DNA from: Taklimakanibacter albus
Lineage (GTDB): Bacteria; Pseudomonadota; Alphaproteobacteria; Rhizobiales; Aestuariivirgaceae
Assembly (NCBI RefSeq): GCF_016595235.1
Contig: NZ_JAENHL010000007.1
Location: 2,265,594-2,329,593, forward strand
DNA: 64,000 nt
Direction: 5' to 3'
A program made the position numbers and the translations under genes. The number at the start of each line of letters is the position of its first letter. The first letter of the stretch is position 1. The notes beneath the pieces were generated by a model that ran no database searches, had not been told where the DNA came from, and saw only the letters and a program-made list of their open reading frames with translations. Shown one piece after another: positions 45,573-53,872 of this stretch.

Positions 45573-47027
45573 ATGCAGACGGTCAGGAACGTTTCGGATT
45601 TGCGCAATGTCATGCATCGCAACGAGCAGCCGATCTATTTCATCTCGGCCACCAACTTCAACCTGATCGGCATCGACCAGTGGGTGCGCAATCTCAAATT
45701 CATCTCCTATATCGACTGTTTCGACGGCCGCCACCCGAATGTCTTCGTGCCCTCCAAGGCACCGCATGATGAGTTCGAATCGATCGAAGACATCAACAAT
45801 CACATGCTTCAGCACAAGGATGTGATCGATCATGTGAAGAAGCGCGGCGGCAAGCCGGCGGCGACCTTCCTGATGTTCAACGAGGAAACCGAAGGCCTCT
45901 GCGAAGAGCTCGGCATCGACGTCTGGTTTCCGCAAGCGAAGCTCCGCTCGCGCTGCGACAATAAGATGGAGACGGTCCGCATCGGCAACAAAGCGGGCGT
46001 CGCCTCGGTGCCGAACACGTTGGCCCGCGCGTCGAGCTATGACGAGCTGATCAAGGTCGCCGACAAGGCGAAGATCGGTCGCGACCTGGTGGTACAGAGC
46101 GCCTTCGGCGATTCCGGCCACACCACATTCTTCATCGCCAATGAGCAGGACTTCGCCCGCCATGCGAAGGACATCACCGGCGAGAAGGAAGTGAAGATCA
46201 TGAAGCGGATCAAATGCCGGGGTGCCACGATGGAGGCCTGCGCGACGCGGTCCGGCACGCTGGTCGGCCCGCTTTTGACCGAAGTGGTCGGCCGCAAGGA
46301 ACTGACGCCATACAAGGGCGGCTGGTGCGGCAATGAGATCTTCCCCGGCGCCTTCAGCGAAAAAGTGCGCAACAAGGCGCGTGACATGGCGTTCCGCTTC
46401 GGCAACCGGCTGATCAAGGAAGGTTATCGCGGCTATTTCGATCTCGATTTCCTGATTGATGAGACTGACGGCGAGGTCTATCTGGGCGAGCTCAATCCGC
46501 GCATCTGCGGCGCCTCCTCGATGACCAATCACGCGGCCTTCGCTTATGCCGATGCACCACTCTTCCTGTTCCACCTACTCGAATTCTCCGGTCTCAAATA
46601 CAAGATCGACGTCGAGGAGCTGAATGAGCGCTGGGCCAAGAAGGAGTTCATCGATTCCTGGTCGCAGCTCGTCATCAAATCGACCGATGATATCGTCGAC
46701 ATCGTGACCCACGCGCCGCCGACCGGCGTCTACCGCATGGCGAGCGACGGCTCGGTCTCCTATGACCGTTTCGACTATAACCGCCAGGCGATCGAATCCG
46801 AGCGCGAGGCTTTCTTCCTGCGCATCACCGGCCCCGGCGACTATCGCTATGAAGGCGCCGATCTCGGCATCTTGATCACCCGCGGCCGGGTGATGAGCGA
46901 CGATTTCGACTTGAACGACCGGGCGCGCGATTGGATCAAGGGGATCAAGAAGCTCTATGCGGCGAAACCGCTGAGCGAAGTGCAAAGGGAGGAAGCCCCG
47001 GCGCCCGGGTCGTTCAAGATATTGTGA
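45573..47027 (+). CDS. ATP-grasp family ligase of unknown substrate
   Basis: A 484-residue protein. The ATP-grasp fold is indicated by VVQSAFGDSGHTTFFIAN, KEVKIMKRIKCRG, and the magnesium/phosphate-binding DLDFLIDETDGEVYLGELNP followed by RICGASS. It starts 12 bases after the aldehyde dehydrogenase with GGGGAAAG before the ATG. ATP-grasp enzymes join a carboxylate to an amine or thiol through an acyl phosphate. It resembles carboxylate-amine ligases more than carboxylases. With the C45 hydrolase next door, it may make or activate an amino-acid conjugate. The substrate is unknown. Confidence 0.75.
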   Translation: MQTVRNVSDLRNVMHRNEQPIYFISATNFNLIGIDQWVRNLKFISYIDCFDGRHPNVFVPSKAPHDEFESIEDINNHMLQHKDVIDHVKKRGGKPAATFLMFNEETEGLCEELGIDVWFPQAKLRSRCDNKMETVRIGNKAGVASVPNTLARASSYDELIKVADKAKIGRDLVVQSAFGDSGHTTFFIANEQDFARHAKDITGEKEVKIMKRIKCRGATMEACATRSGTLVGPLLTEVVGRKELTPYKGGWCGNEIFPGAFSEKVRNKARDMAFRFGNRLIKEGYRGYFDLDFLIDETDGEVYLGELNPRICGASSMTNHAAFAYADAPLFLFHLLEFSGLKYKIDVEELNERWAKKEFIDSWSQLVIKSTDDIVDIVTHAPPTGVYRMASDGSVSYDRFDYNRQAIESEREAFFLRITGPGDYRYEGADLGILITRGRVMSDDFDLNDRARDWIKGIKKLYAAKPLSEVQREEAPAPGSFKIL

Positions 47028-47030
47028 ATT

Positions 47031-47145
47031 TCCCTCGTGCTGAGGTGCGAGCGCAGCGAGCCTCGAAGCATCCCTCAGGATAGGGCGAATTTGTGGATAC
47101 AGACCCTTCGAGGCCCGCCTTCTGCGGGCACCTCAGGGTGAGGAT
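47031..47145. repeat. Composite palindromic repeat, family C copy 2
   Basis: Left arm CCTCGTGCTGAGGTGCGAGC, then CGCAGCGAGCCTCGAAGCAT. Right arm AGACCCTTCGAGGCCCGC, then CACCTCAGGGTGAGG. It lies between the ATP-grasp and C45 genes. Its right end provides the GAGGATAGGTGGG that serves as ribosome-binding site of the C45 gene. Confidence 0.75.
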
Positions 47146-47152
47146 AGGTGGG

Positions 47153-48181
47153 ATGAACCTCGTCTTCGAAGCGATCGCGGAAGACCAGCCGGGGCCGAAA
47201 TGGCGGGCGATCTATGACCGTCATTGGCACGCCTATAGCCGCTGGTTCATGCGCGACGGCATGAAGGCGCGCCCGACCTATCTGGCGAGCCTGCGCGCTT
47301 TGCGCCAGCATATGCCGGAATTGCTGCCCGCTTATGAGCGGATCGCCGAGACGGCGGGCGGCGGTGATCTCGAAGCGCGCTTCCTCTCGATGTGGTGCCC
47401 GCCCATGTATGTCGGCGGCTGCTCGCAGGCAATCAGCGTCGGCAGCGCGCCCGCCCTCTTGCGCAATTACGACTACAGCCCCGAGCTTCTGGAAGGTACC
47501 TGGCTCGCCTCCAGGCTCCATGGCCGCCGCGTCCTCGCGGTGGTCGACTGCCTGTGGGGCGTGCTCGACGGGATCAATGAGGATGGCCTTGCCGTATCGC
47601 TCGCTTTCGGCGGGCGCACCGCGGTCGGCGACGGCTTCGGCATCCCGATCGTCATGCGCTATGTGCTCGAATTCGCATCGACCGTCGCCGAGGCGGTGAA
47701 GATCCTCGACCGCGTGCCGGTGCATATGTCCTATTCGGTGGCACTGCTCGACCGGAAGGGACGCCATGCCACCGTCTTCGTGGCGCCGGATCGCCCGACC
47801 GAGGTCCTCGGCCGGCGCGTCAGCACCAATCACCAGCATGAGATCGAATGGCCGCGCCATGCCGCGGCCACCCGCTCGCTGGAGCGTGCCGAAAGTCTCG
47901 ATGCGGCGATGGTGGATGCACCGGAGGCGGAAGAGCTGCTCAAGGCCTTTTTGCGCCCGCCGGTTTTCCAGACGTCTTATGGGCGCGGCTATGGTACCCT
48001 CTATACGGCGCTCTACCGGCCCGAAGATTCATCCGCCGAGCTGATCTGGCCGGTGGCGCGCTGGCGCCAGTCTTGCGCCCGGTTCGAGGAAGGTTCGCGC
48101 AGCATCCGCTTTGCCGAAGGCACGACGCCGCCACGCTTGCGGCCGCCCAAAGGCACGGCCATCAGGGGAGGCATCCTATGA
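47153..48181 (+). CDS. C45-family autoproteolytic acyltransferase/hydrolase
   Basis: A 342-residue Ntn-type enzyme of the isopenicillin N acyltransferase (C45) group. The predicted nucleophile Cys90 is in MYVGGCSQAISVG, followed by LLRNYDYSPE and the core motif GINEDGLAVSLAFGGR. C45 proteins cleave themselves to expose the Cys and then hydrolyse or transfer acyl groups on amides. The ATG at 47153 lies at the end of a family C repeat. The DadA-like gene overlaps its stop by 4 bases (ATGA), so it probably acts in the same pathway, perhaps releasing an amino acid from an N-acyl or peptide conjugate. Confidence 0.8.
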   Translation: MNLVFEAIAEDQPGPKWRAIYDRHWHAYSRWFMRDGMKARPTYLASLRALRQHMPELLPAYERIAETAGGGDLEARFLSMWCPPMYVGGCSQAISVGSAPALLRNYDYSPELLEGTWLASRLHGRRVLAVVDCLWGVLDGINEDGLAVSLAFGGRTAVGDGFGIPIVMRYVLEFASTVAEAVKILDRVPVHMSYSVALLDRKGRHATVFVAPDRPTEVLGRRVSTNHQHEIEWPRHAAATRSLERAESLDAAMVDAPEAEELLKAFLRPPVFQTSYGRGYGTLYTALYRPEDSSAELIWPVARWRQSCARFEEGSRSIRFAEGTTPPRLRPPKGTAIRGGIL

Positions 48182-49428
48182 AAGTGCTGGTGCTCGGCGG
48201 CGGTGTGGTCGGCGTGGCCGCCGCTTATTATCTGGGCCGCGACGGCTACGAGGTCGAGCTCATCGAGCGCAACGCCGAATTGGCGCGCGAAACGAGCTAT
48301 GGCAATGCCGGCCTCGTCTCGCCCGGCGATTCTTATGCCTGGGCTTCGCCCGCGGCGCTGGCCGTCTTCATCAAGTCGCTCTACCGGCCTGATCTCGGCA
48401 TCAAGGTGCGTTTCAATCTCGATCCGCATTTCATCGCCTGGGGCTGGAAGTTCCTGTTCGAATGCACCCATGCACGCGCGCATATCAACACTTTGCGCAA
48501 GCTGCGGCTCGCCTTCTATTCCAAGGCCTGCATCAATGAGATCGCCGCCGCGACCAAGGTCGACTATGACGCGGACGGCAAAGGCATCCTCTATTTCTTC
48601 CGCTCGCAGGAAACCCTCGATGCCGGCGCCAAACATATGCGGATCCTCTCGGATAACGGCCTGACGCTCGACGTGATCGGGCGCGAGCGCCTGGTCGAGC
48701 TGGAGCCCGGCCTCAAGGCAGCAGCCCCCGGCATCGCCGGCGCCGTTTATTCGCCGATCGACCAGACTGGTGATTCCTGCAAATTCTCGCGCAACCTCGC
48801 CAGCTGGTGCGCGCAGAATCTCAACGTCCGCCTGCGCCTCGGCACGACCGTGACCGGCATCGAGACACAAGGTGATCGCGTCACCACTATCCTCACCGAC
48901 AAGGGCCGGCTCGATTGCGATGCGGTCGTCATAGCGCTGGGTCCCGAGACGCCGCTCCTCACCCGCAAGATCGGCCTCAATGTCCCGATCTATCCGGTGA
49001 AAGGTTATTCCGCCACCTTGCCGCTCGACGATCCCGCAAAGGGCCCGACCATGGGCGGTGTCGATGAGGACCGGCTCATCGCCTATTCGAGGCTGGGCGA
49101 TCGCCTGCGCGTGGCGAGCACGGCGGAATTCGCCGGTTACGACAGAAGCCACAGGCCTTCGGATTTCACGCGGCTTCTCGCCACCGCGGAAGATCTCTTT
49201 CCCGGTGCCTTCGACCGCGCGAAAGCCGAATACTGGGCAGGGCTCAGACCGATGACGCCGGCCTCGGTGCCGATATTGGGCCGGGCGCGCTATGCCAATC
49301 TCTTTCTCGATTGCGGCCATGGCCATGTCGGCTGGACGATGGCCTGCGGATCGGGGAAATTCGTCGCCGATCTCGTTTCCGGCCGTAAGCCCGAGATCGA
49401 CACCGACGGCCTTCTTTATGTGAATTGA
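48178..49428 (+). CDS. D-amino-acid dehydrogenase (DadA-like)
   Basis: A 416-residue flavoprotein. The dinucleotide motif VLVLGGGVVGVAAAYYLGRD is at the N-terminus, the DadA-like motif ETSYGNAGLVSPGDSYAWAS follows, and the C-terminal FAD segment is LFLDCGHGHVGWTMACGSGK. Members deaminate D-amino acids to 2-oxo acids and pass electrons to the respiratory chain. It overlaps the C45 gene by 4 bases. With the racemase downstream and the AruI-like decarboxylase upstream, a D-arginine or D-ornithine substrate is plausible. Confidence 0.88.
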   Translation: MKVLVLGGGVVGVAAAYYLGRDGYEVELIERNAELARETSYGNAGLVSPGDSYAWASPAALAVFIKSLYRPDLGIKVRFNLDPHFIAWGWKFLFECTHARAHINTLRKLRLAFYSKACINEIAAATKVDYDADGKGILYFFRSQETLDAGAKHMRILSDNGLTLDVIGRERLVELEPGLKAAAPGIAGAVYSPIDQTGDSCKFSRNLASWCAQNLNVRLRLGTTVTGIETQGDRVTTILTDKGRLDCDAVVIALGPETPLLTRKIGLNVPIYPVKGYSATLPLDDPAKGPTMGGVDEDRLIAYSRLGDRLRVASTAEFAGYDRSHRPSDFTRLLATAEDLFPGAFDRAKAEYWAGLRPMTPASVPILGRARYANLFLDCGHGHVGWTMACGSGKFVADLVSGRKPEIDTDGLLYVN

Positions 49429-49461
49429 ATGTCGACACTCGCAAGAACCATCTCTCTCAGC

Positions 49462-49576
49462 ACCCTCATGCTGAGGTGCCCGGCGCAAGCCGGGCCTCGA
49501 AGCATCCTTCAGGATAGAGTGAGAGTGCTGCAGCAGACCCTTCGAGGCTCGCTGCGCTCGCACCTCAGGGTGAGGG
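49462..49576. repeat. Composite palindromic repeat, family C copy 3
   Basis: Left arm CCCTCATGCTGAGGTGCCC, then GGCGCAAGCCGGGCCTCGAA. Right arm AGACCCTTCGAGGCTCGC, then CACCTCAGGGTGAGG. It lies between the DadA-like and racemase genes. Confidence 0.75.
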
Positions 49577-49614
49577 TGAGAGGGTTGCCTCAACTCATCA
49601 TGGCATAGATCACA

Positions 49615-51456
49615 ATGCCCGGCCCGCAAGTCACCATCGACCTCGAACGGATCGAGCGCAATGCCAGAACGGTCGTGTCCTGGTGCGCCGAGGCCGGTAT
49701 TTCCACCTTCGGCGTCACCAAGGGCGCCTGCGGCATGCCGCAAGTGGCGCGCGCCATGCTGCGCGGTGGCGTTCAGGGCCTCGCCGAATCGCGTTTCGAG
49801 AATATCAAACGTTTGCGCGACGCCGGCATCGACGCGCCGATCATGCTGCTGCGCTCGCCGCCTCTGTCGCTCATCGACGAGGTCGTCCGCTCCGTCGATG
49901 TCAGCCTCAATTCCGAGCTGACCGTCATCCGTGAGCTGTCGCGCGTCGCCGAGCGCATGGGCCGCATCCACGACATCATCCTGATGATCGATCTGGGCGA
50001 TCTGCGCGAAGGCATCTGGCCCGACGATCTCATCCCGACGGTAGAGCAGATCCTCGCGCTGCCGGGGATCCGCATCGCCGGACTCGGCACCAATCTCACC
50101 TGCTTCGGCGCCATCATCCCGACCGAAGTCAATCTCGGCCAGCTGACCGACCTCTCCGACACGGTAAGGAAGACCTTCGGCCTCGATCTCACTTACATAT
50201 CGGGCGGCAATTCGAGCTCGCTGCCGCTGCTGCTGTCGGGCGGCATGCCCAAGGGCATCAACAATCTGCGCGTCGGCGAGGCGATATTGCAGGGTGGGCG
50301 CGACACGTTCCTCGATACACCGCGGCCTGAACTCGACCGTGACGTCTTTCTGCTGTCCGGCGAACTGCTGGAAGTGAAGATGAAGCCCTCGATGCCGATC
50401 GGCAAATCGGGCGTCGACGCCTTCGGCGGCCGCCCGGTCTTCCAGGACATCGGCGAGCGGTTGCGCGGCATCGTCAATATCGGGCGCGAGGATGCGCATA
50501 TCGAAGGTCTCTTGCCGGTGGCGCCCGGCATCATCGTGCTCGGCGCTTCGAGCGACCACCTGATCCTCGACGTCACCGAGGCGGCAAATCCGCCCCGGGT
50601 CGGCGATAAAGTGAATTTCCGCATGAGCTATGGCGCCCTGCTCGCCGCCATGACCTCCGAATATGTGGAGAAGATTCCGATGTATGACCGCCATGCCGCC
50701 ACCCCCGCCTCACGCGTGAGCATTTTCGCCGATGAGGCCGTGGCGCCGGTGCTCCACAAGCAGACGCTCGACGGCCGGCTCGCCAATATCGGCTATGACG
50801 TCGACTTCACCACCGCGACTTCCGCCGACGCCATCGCGCGGGCGCTGGACCGGCGCGCCACACCTCTGGTCTTCGGTGCCGACCACCGCACCAGCTTCGC
50901 GGCGATGAAGGCGCTGAGCGGAAGCTTTGACGCCTTCGGCCTCATCTGGCTCGATTCAGTGGCGAGCATGTTGCCCGAGCAGCCGGGACAGGCGGTAGCG
51001 GGGGAATCGGCACTCTACCGGGCGCTGGGCTTAGGCACAGGGGCCGAACCGCTGGCGCCGAAATTGTCGCCTGAGAATGTCGTGCTCATAGGCTTGCGCG
51101 AAACCGCGCCGGAGGAAGTGGAGATCCTGAAATCCGCCCGGCTCAAGATCTTCACCATCGCCGATATCGACGCCCTCGGTATGCGCGAGGTGATCCGCCA
51201 GGCGGTGCAGATCGCTTCCGCCGGCATGCAGGGCTTCCATGTGAGCTACAACCCCGCCGTCACCGACATTCCGGGCCATCTGCCGGGGTCGGGCGGCATC
51301 ACTGTGCGTGAAACACATCAGGTGATGGAAGCGATCCATCAGAGCAAGGCGATGCGGGGCATGGACATCACTGGCCTCGATGGCGAGACGGAACCGCGCC
51401 TCGCTTCGGTGATCGTGCATTTCGCACTTTCCGCATTTGGCAAAAGAATCCTGTAA
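49615..51456 (+). CDS. Fusion: ornithine-racemase-like PLP domain plus degenerate arginase domain
   Basis: A 613-residue protein. Residues 1 to about 355 match the alanine/ornithine racemase fold-III family: PLP Lys36 in FGVTKGACGMPQVARAML, LAESRFENIKRLRDAGI, MIDLGDLREGIWP, and SGGNSSSLPLLL with NNLRVGEAIL. Residues from about 370 to the end align by motif with arginase: PLVFGADHRTSF (usually GGDHS), LIWLDSVAS (usually DAHxD), PENVVLIGLRE, and HVSYNPAVTDIP (usually SxDxDxxDP), ending GKRIL. Of the six usual manganese ligands only the GADH His424 and Asp447 appear kept; the other positions are Val449, Ser, Asn546 and Ala548. The C-terminal domain is therefore probably catalytically dead. Confidence 0.82.
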   Translation: MPGPQVTIDLERIERNARTVVSWCAEAGISTFGVTKGACGMPQVARAMLRGGVQGLAESRFENIKRLRDAGIDAPIMLLRSPPLSLIDEVVRSVDVSLNSELTVIRELSRVAERMGRIHDIILMIDLGDLREGIWPDDLIPTVEQILALPGIRIAGLGTNLTCFGAIIPTEVNLGQLTDLSDTVRKTFGLDLTYISGGNSSSLPLLLSGGMPKGINNLRVGEAILQGGRDTFLDTPRPELDRDVFLLSGELLEVKMKPSMPIGKSGVDAFGGRPVFQDIGERLRGIVNIGREDAHIEGLLPVAPGIIVLGASSDHLILDVTEAANPPRVGDKVNFRMSYGALLAAMTSEYVEKIPMYDRHAATPASRVSIFADEAVAPVLHKQTLDGRLANIGYDVDFTTATSADAIARALDRRATPLVFGADHRTSFAAMKALSGSFDAFGLIWLDSVASMLPEQPGQAVAGESALYRALGLGTGAEPLAPKLSPENVVLIGLRETAPEEVEILKSARLKIFTIADIDALGMREVIRQAVQIASAGMQGFHVSYNPAVTDIPGHLPGSGGITVRETHQVMEAIHQSKAMRGMDITGLDGETEPRLASVIVHFALSAFGKRIL

Positions 51457-51554
51457 GTGTCATTGACGCAACTACAACTTGACGTAGCCGCGTGTTTGAT
51501 GCAAGCTACAGGCGAGAGGGCCTACTTTGCGCGATTTTCGCGGGAGGCTATGTC

Positions 51555-51914
51555 ATGCAAGTGATCAAGGTTGCGGTGCGGTGCGCTCTGGTTGCGGCGG
51601 TCGCGGTAACTGGCGGCTTGTGGCTCAAGAGTCTCGTCATCGGACCGACGACAGCCGCGACCAGATATGAATGCCTTCCTCCCTTCAAATGCGACAAGCA
51701 GAGCGACGAACAAAGATCGCGAAGCTCCAGCAGCATTGGCAACACGGCGAGCAGTAGCAGTAGCAGTGGCAGCACGAGCGATACGAGCAGCACCAGCGAC
51801 ACCAGCAGCACGGCGGACACCAGCAGCACGAGCGATACGAGCAACACCGTCGCCGACAGCAGCTCTACGAACGACAGCGACAGCGGGGTCGATTGGGACG
51901 TTCAGATAGACTGA
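51555..51914 (+). CDS. Exported Ser/Thr/Asp-rich low-complexity protein
   Basis: A 119-residue protein. The N-terminal hydrophobic segment (VAVRCALVAAVAVTGGLWL) is a signal peptide or anchor. It is followed by a short segment with two Cys (YECLPPFKCDKQ) and then a disordered region of about 65 residues rich in Ser, Thr and Asp, including repeated D-T-S-S-T units (about residues 76-95). GGGAGG precedes the ATG at 51555. No family was recognised. The next gene, a membrane methyltransferase-like protein, begins 28 bases downstream. Confidence 0.6.
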   Translation: MQVIKVAVRCALVAAVAVTGGLWLKSLVIGPTTAATRYECLPPFKCDKQSDEQRSRSSSSIGNTASSSSSSGSTSDTSSTSDTSSTADTSSTSDTSNTVADSSSTNDSDSGVDWDVQID

Positions 51915-51941
51915 TCATCGGACACGGACGGGAGATCCTCC

Positions 51942-53237
51942 GTGAGTCTGCGTCCATCTTCCGCAACCACGCAGCTGACTGGCGCTGCCGGCGTTATCAC
52001 GGTTGGTATTGCCGTCACAATTCTGCGTGAACCGGCGCTTCCCGTCCACGTGAAGGCATTATTCATCGCCGCCGCGGCGGCGGTGGTCATGATCATTATC
52101 GAGACCGCGCTGTTCAGAACGCATTGCAATCCCTCCACCGGGCTTACGTCCTCACCAAACCGTCCGTTTTCGCTCGAGCGCACGATCCGCAAAGTGACGG
52201 GGCTCTACGCCACCTTCTCGGTGATCGCCGCCGGCTATTGGTTCTTTCCGGTTTATCGTCGCCCGGTCTTTGATAATTTCTGGCCCGCCATCGAGCTGGT
52301 GATGCCTTGCGTCATTCTTGCGGCGCCGATCTATATCGCCTTCATCGACCGCCGACTGCGCGAGCCCGAAGACACCTATGCGGCCATCGGCAGCTTCATT
52401 CTCCATGGCAAAGTGCCATCGGATATGGGGCAGATCGGCCAGCATGCTCTGGGCTGGGCCGTCAAGGCGTTCTTCCTGCCTTTGATGTTCGCCTATATGT
52501 GCGGCTCGCTCAACGCCTTCCTGACCGGCTTGCAGCAGGACGAGCTCGGCAGGCTCGCCTTGCATCGCCTGATCGTCACTTTCTTCTTTCTGCTGGACGT
52601 AAGCTTCGCGGTGGCGGGTTATAGCCTGACGCTTCGCATTCTCGACACCCACGTCAGGTCGGCCGAACCGACGGCCTTCGGCTGGTTCGTCTGCCTTTTA
52701 TGCTACGATCCGTTCGTCGTCGTCATGAATGCCTATTTCAGTCGCGATGTCCTCGACAACAACTGGTTCGCATTGCTCGCGGCATGGCCGGCGCTGCAGA
52801 TTTTCTGGAGCGCGGCGATCCTCATTTGCCTCTTCATTTATGTCTGGTCGACCGTCAGCTTCGGCCTTCGCTTCTCTAATCTCACCCATCGCGGCATCAT
52901 CACCAGCGGCCCCTACCGCTTTGTGAAGCACCCGGCCTACATCACCAAGAATCTCGCCTGGTGGCTGGTATCGCTTCCCTTCTTCAACGAAGCGGGCTTG
53001 GCCGAAGGGCTGCGCAATTCCCTGATGCTCCTCTGCATCAACGGCGTCTATCTGCTGCGCGCCTGGACCGAGGAACGGCATCTGGCACGCGATCCCACCT
53101 ATCGCGCCTATCAGGATTACATCCACGAGCACGGCCTGTGGGCGCAGGTGATCAGGTCCGCGGCACCGATCGGCGCCGCGCTGGCATCGCCGCTGCGCGC
53201 GACGGGCGCGCGATCCGACGACCAGTCGGATCGCTAG
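51942..53237 (+). CDS. Polytopic membrane protein, isoprenylcysteine/phospholipid methyltransferase-like
   Basis: A 431-residue membrane protein with roughly nine or ten hydrophobic segments. The C-terminal third carries the ICMT/PEMT-type motif SGPYRFVKHPAYITKNLAWW and RAWTEERHLARDPTYRAYQD, which binds S-adenosylmethionine in this group. The N-terminal part is longer than in plain ICMT homologues and has no recognised domain. A GTG start after GGGAGATCC was used. Substrate unknown; a lipid or lipid-linked thiol/carboxyl group is plausible. Confidence 0.75.
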   Translation: MSLRPSSATTQLTGAAGVITVGIAVTILREPALPVHVKALFIAAAAAVVMIIIETALFRTHCNPSTGLTSSPNRPFSLERTIRKVTGLYATFSVIAAGYWFFPVYRRPVFDNFWPAIELVMPCVILAAPIYIAFIDRRLREPEDTYAAIGSFILHGKVPSDMGQIGQHALGWAVKAFFLPLMFAYMCGSLNAFLTGLQQDELGRLALHRLIVTFFFLLDVSFAVAGYSLTLRILDTHVRSAEPTAFGWFVCLLCYDPFVVVMNAYFSRDVLDNNWFALLAAWPALQIFWSAAILICLFIYVWSTVSFGLRFSNLTHRGIITSGPYRFVKHPAYITKNLAWWLVSLPFFNEAGLAEGLRNSLMLLCINGVYLLRAWTEERHLARDPTYRAYQDYIHEHGLWAQVIRSAAPIGAALASPLRATGARSDDQSDR

Positions 53238-53357
53238 CGCGGGATGCGAAAAAGTGGATCCCGGTTTTTCGCGAGAATCCCGCGCCAACATATTAGAATC
53301 GATCACGTTTATGAATTTGGATCGTAACGATCCAAATTCATCGTGATCTAGAGCCCA
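53238..53357. repeat. Intergenic repeat with long perfect palindrome (family E)
   Basis: Contains AAAAAGTGGATCCCGGTTTT followed at 53301-53348 by arms ATGAATTTGGATCG / CGATCCAAATTCAT around TAA, extended by GATCACG / CGTGATC. Similar dispersed elements are widespread in Hyphomicrobiales. It may also end transcription of both convergent genes. Confidence 0.7.
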
Positions 53358-53744
53358 TCACTTGCGGCGCGGCATCTCCACGCTCTGATAGACAGAGAAC
53401 TGATGGCCGTCCGGATCGGCGAACTCGGCCGACCAACCGCCCGGCGCATGGCTTACCGGCGTCACGATGCTGGCACCCTTCTGCGCCAGGCCCTCGATCA
53501 CGTCGTCGATCAGGCCTTCTTTCAGGTCGAAGACGAGGATCGGCGTGGTGCCTGGCCGGCTGTCGCCTTTGAAGAAGATCAGCTCGATATTGTTCTCGAT
53601 CGCGATCATGATCCAGTCATTGCCGCTGCCGTCATCGCCCATTTGCTGGATCTCCAGGCCCATCACGTCGCGATAGAAGGCTTCGGTGCGGGCGACATCC
53701 TTCACGAAGAAGCAGATATTCCCGATCCGGCAGTTTTTGAGCAT
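53358..53744 (-). CDS. VOC-family protein
   Basis: A 128-residue glyoxalase-fold protein: NICFFVKDVARTEAFYRDVM at the N-terminus, IENNIELIFFKGD in the middle and AEFADPDGHQFSVYQSVE at the end, giving likely metal ligands. GGGGAG precedes the ATG at 53744. It stands alone, beside the ECF-like sigma gene on the same strand. Substrate unknown. Confidence 0.8.
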   Translation of the reverse strand: MLKNCRIGNICFFVKDVARTEAFYRDVMGLEIQQMGDDGSGNDWIMIAIENNIELIFFKGDSRPGTTPILVFDLKEGLIDDVIEGLAQKGASIVTPVSHAPGGWSAEFADPDGHQFSVYQSVEMPRRK

Positions 53745-53872
53745 TACGAGCTCCCCTTTTGAATTGTGAAAGGCAAATCCCGCCAAAGTTGAAGACTTTG
53801 GCGCTAAGGATTTGCTCCAGATTTGGCGCGAATCCTTTTCGGAGACGTGATTCCACGTCGCCGGGATGCACG

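Noticed and set aside
48013-50694. Very long minus-strand frame across the DadA-like and racemase genes
   Set aside because: GC-rich codon bias leaves the complement open. The plus-strand genes have clear family motifs.
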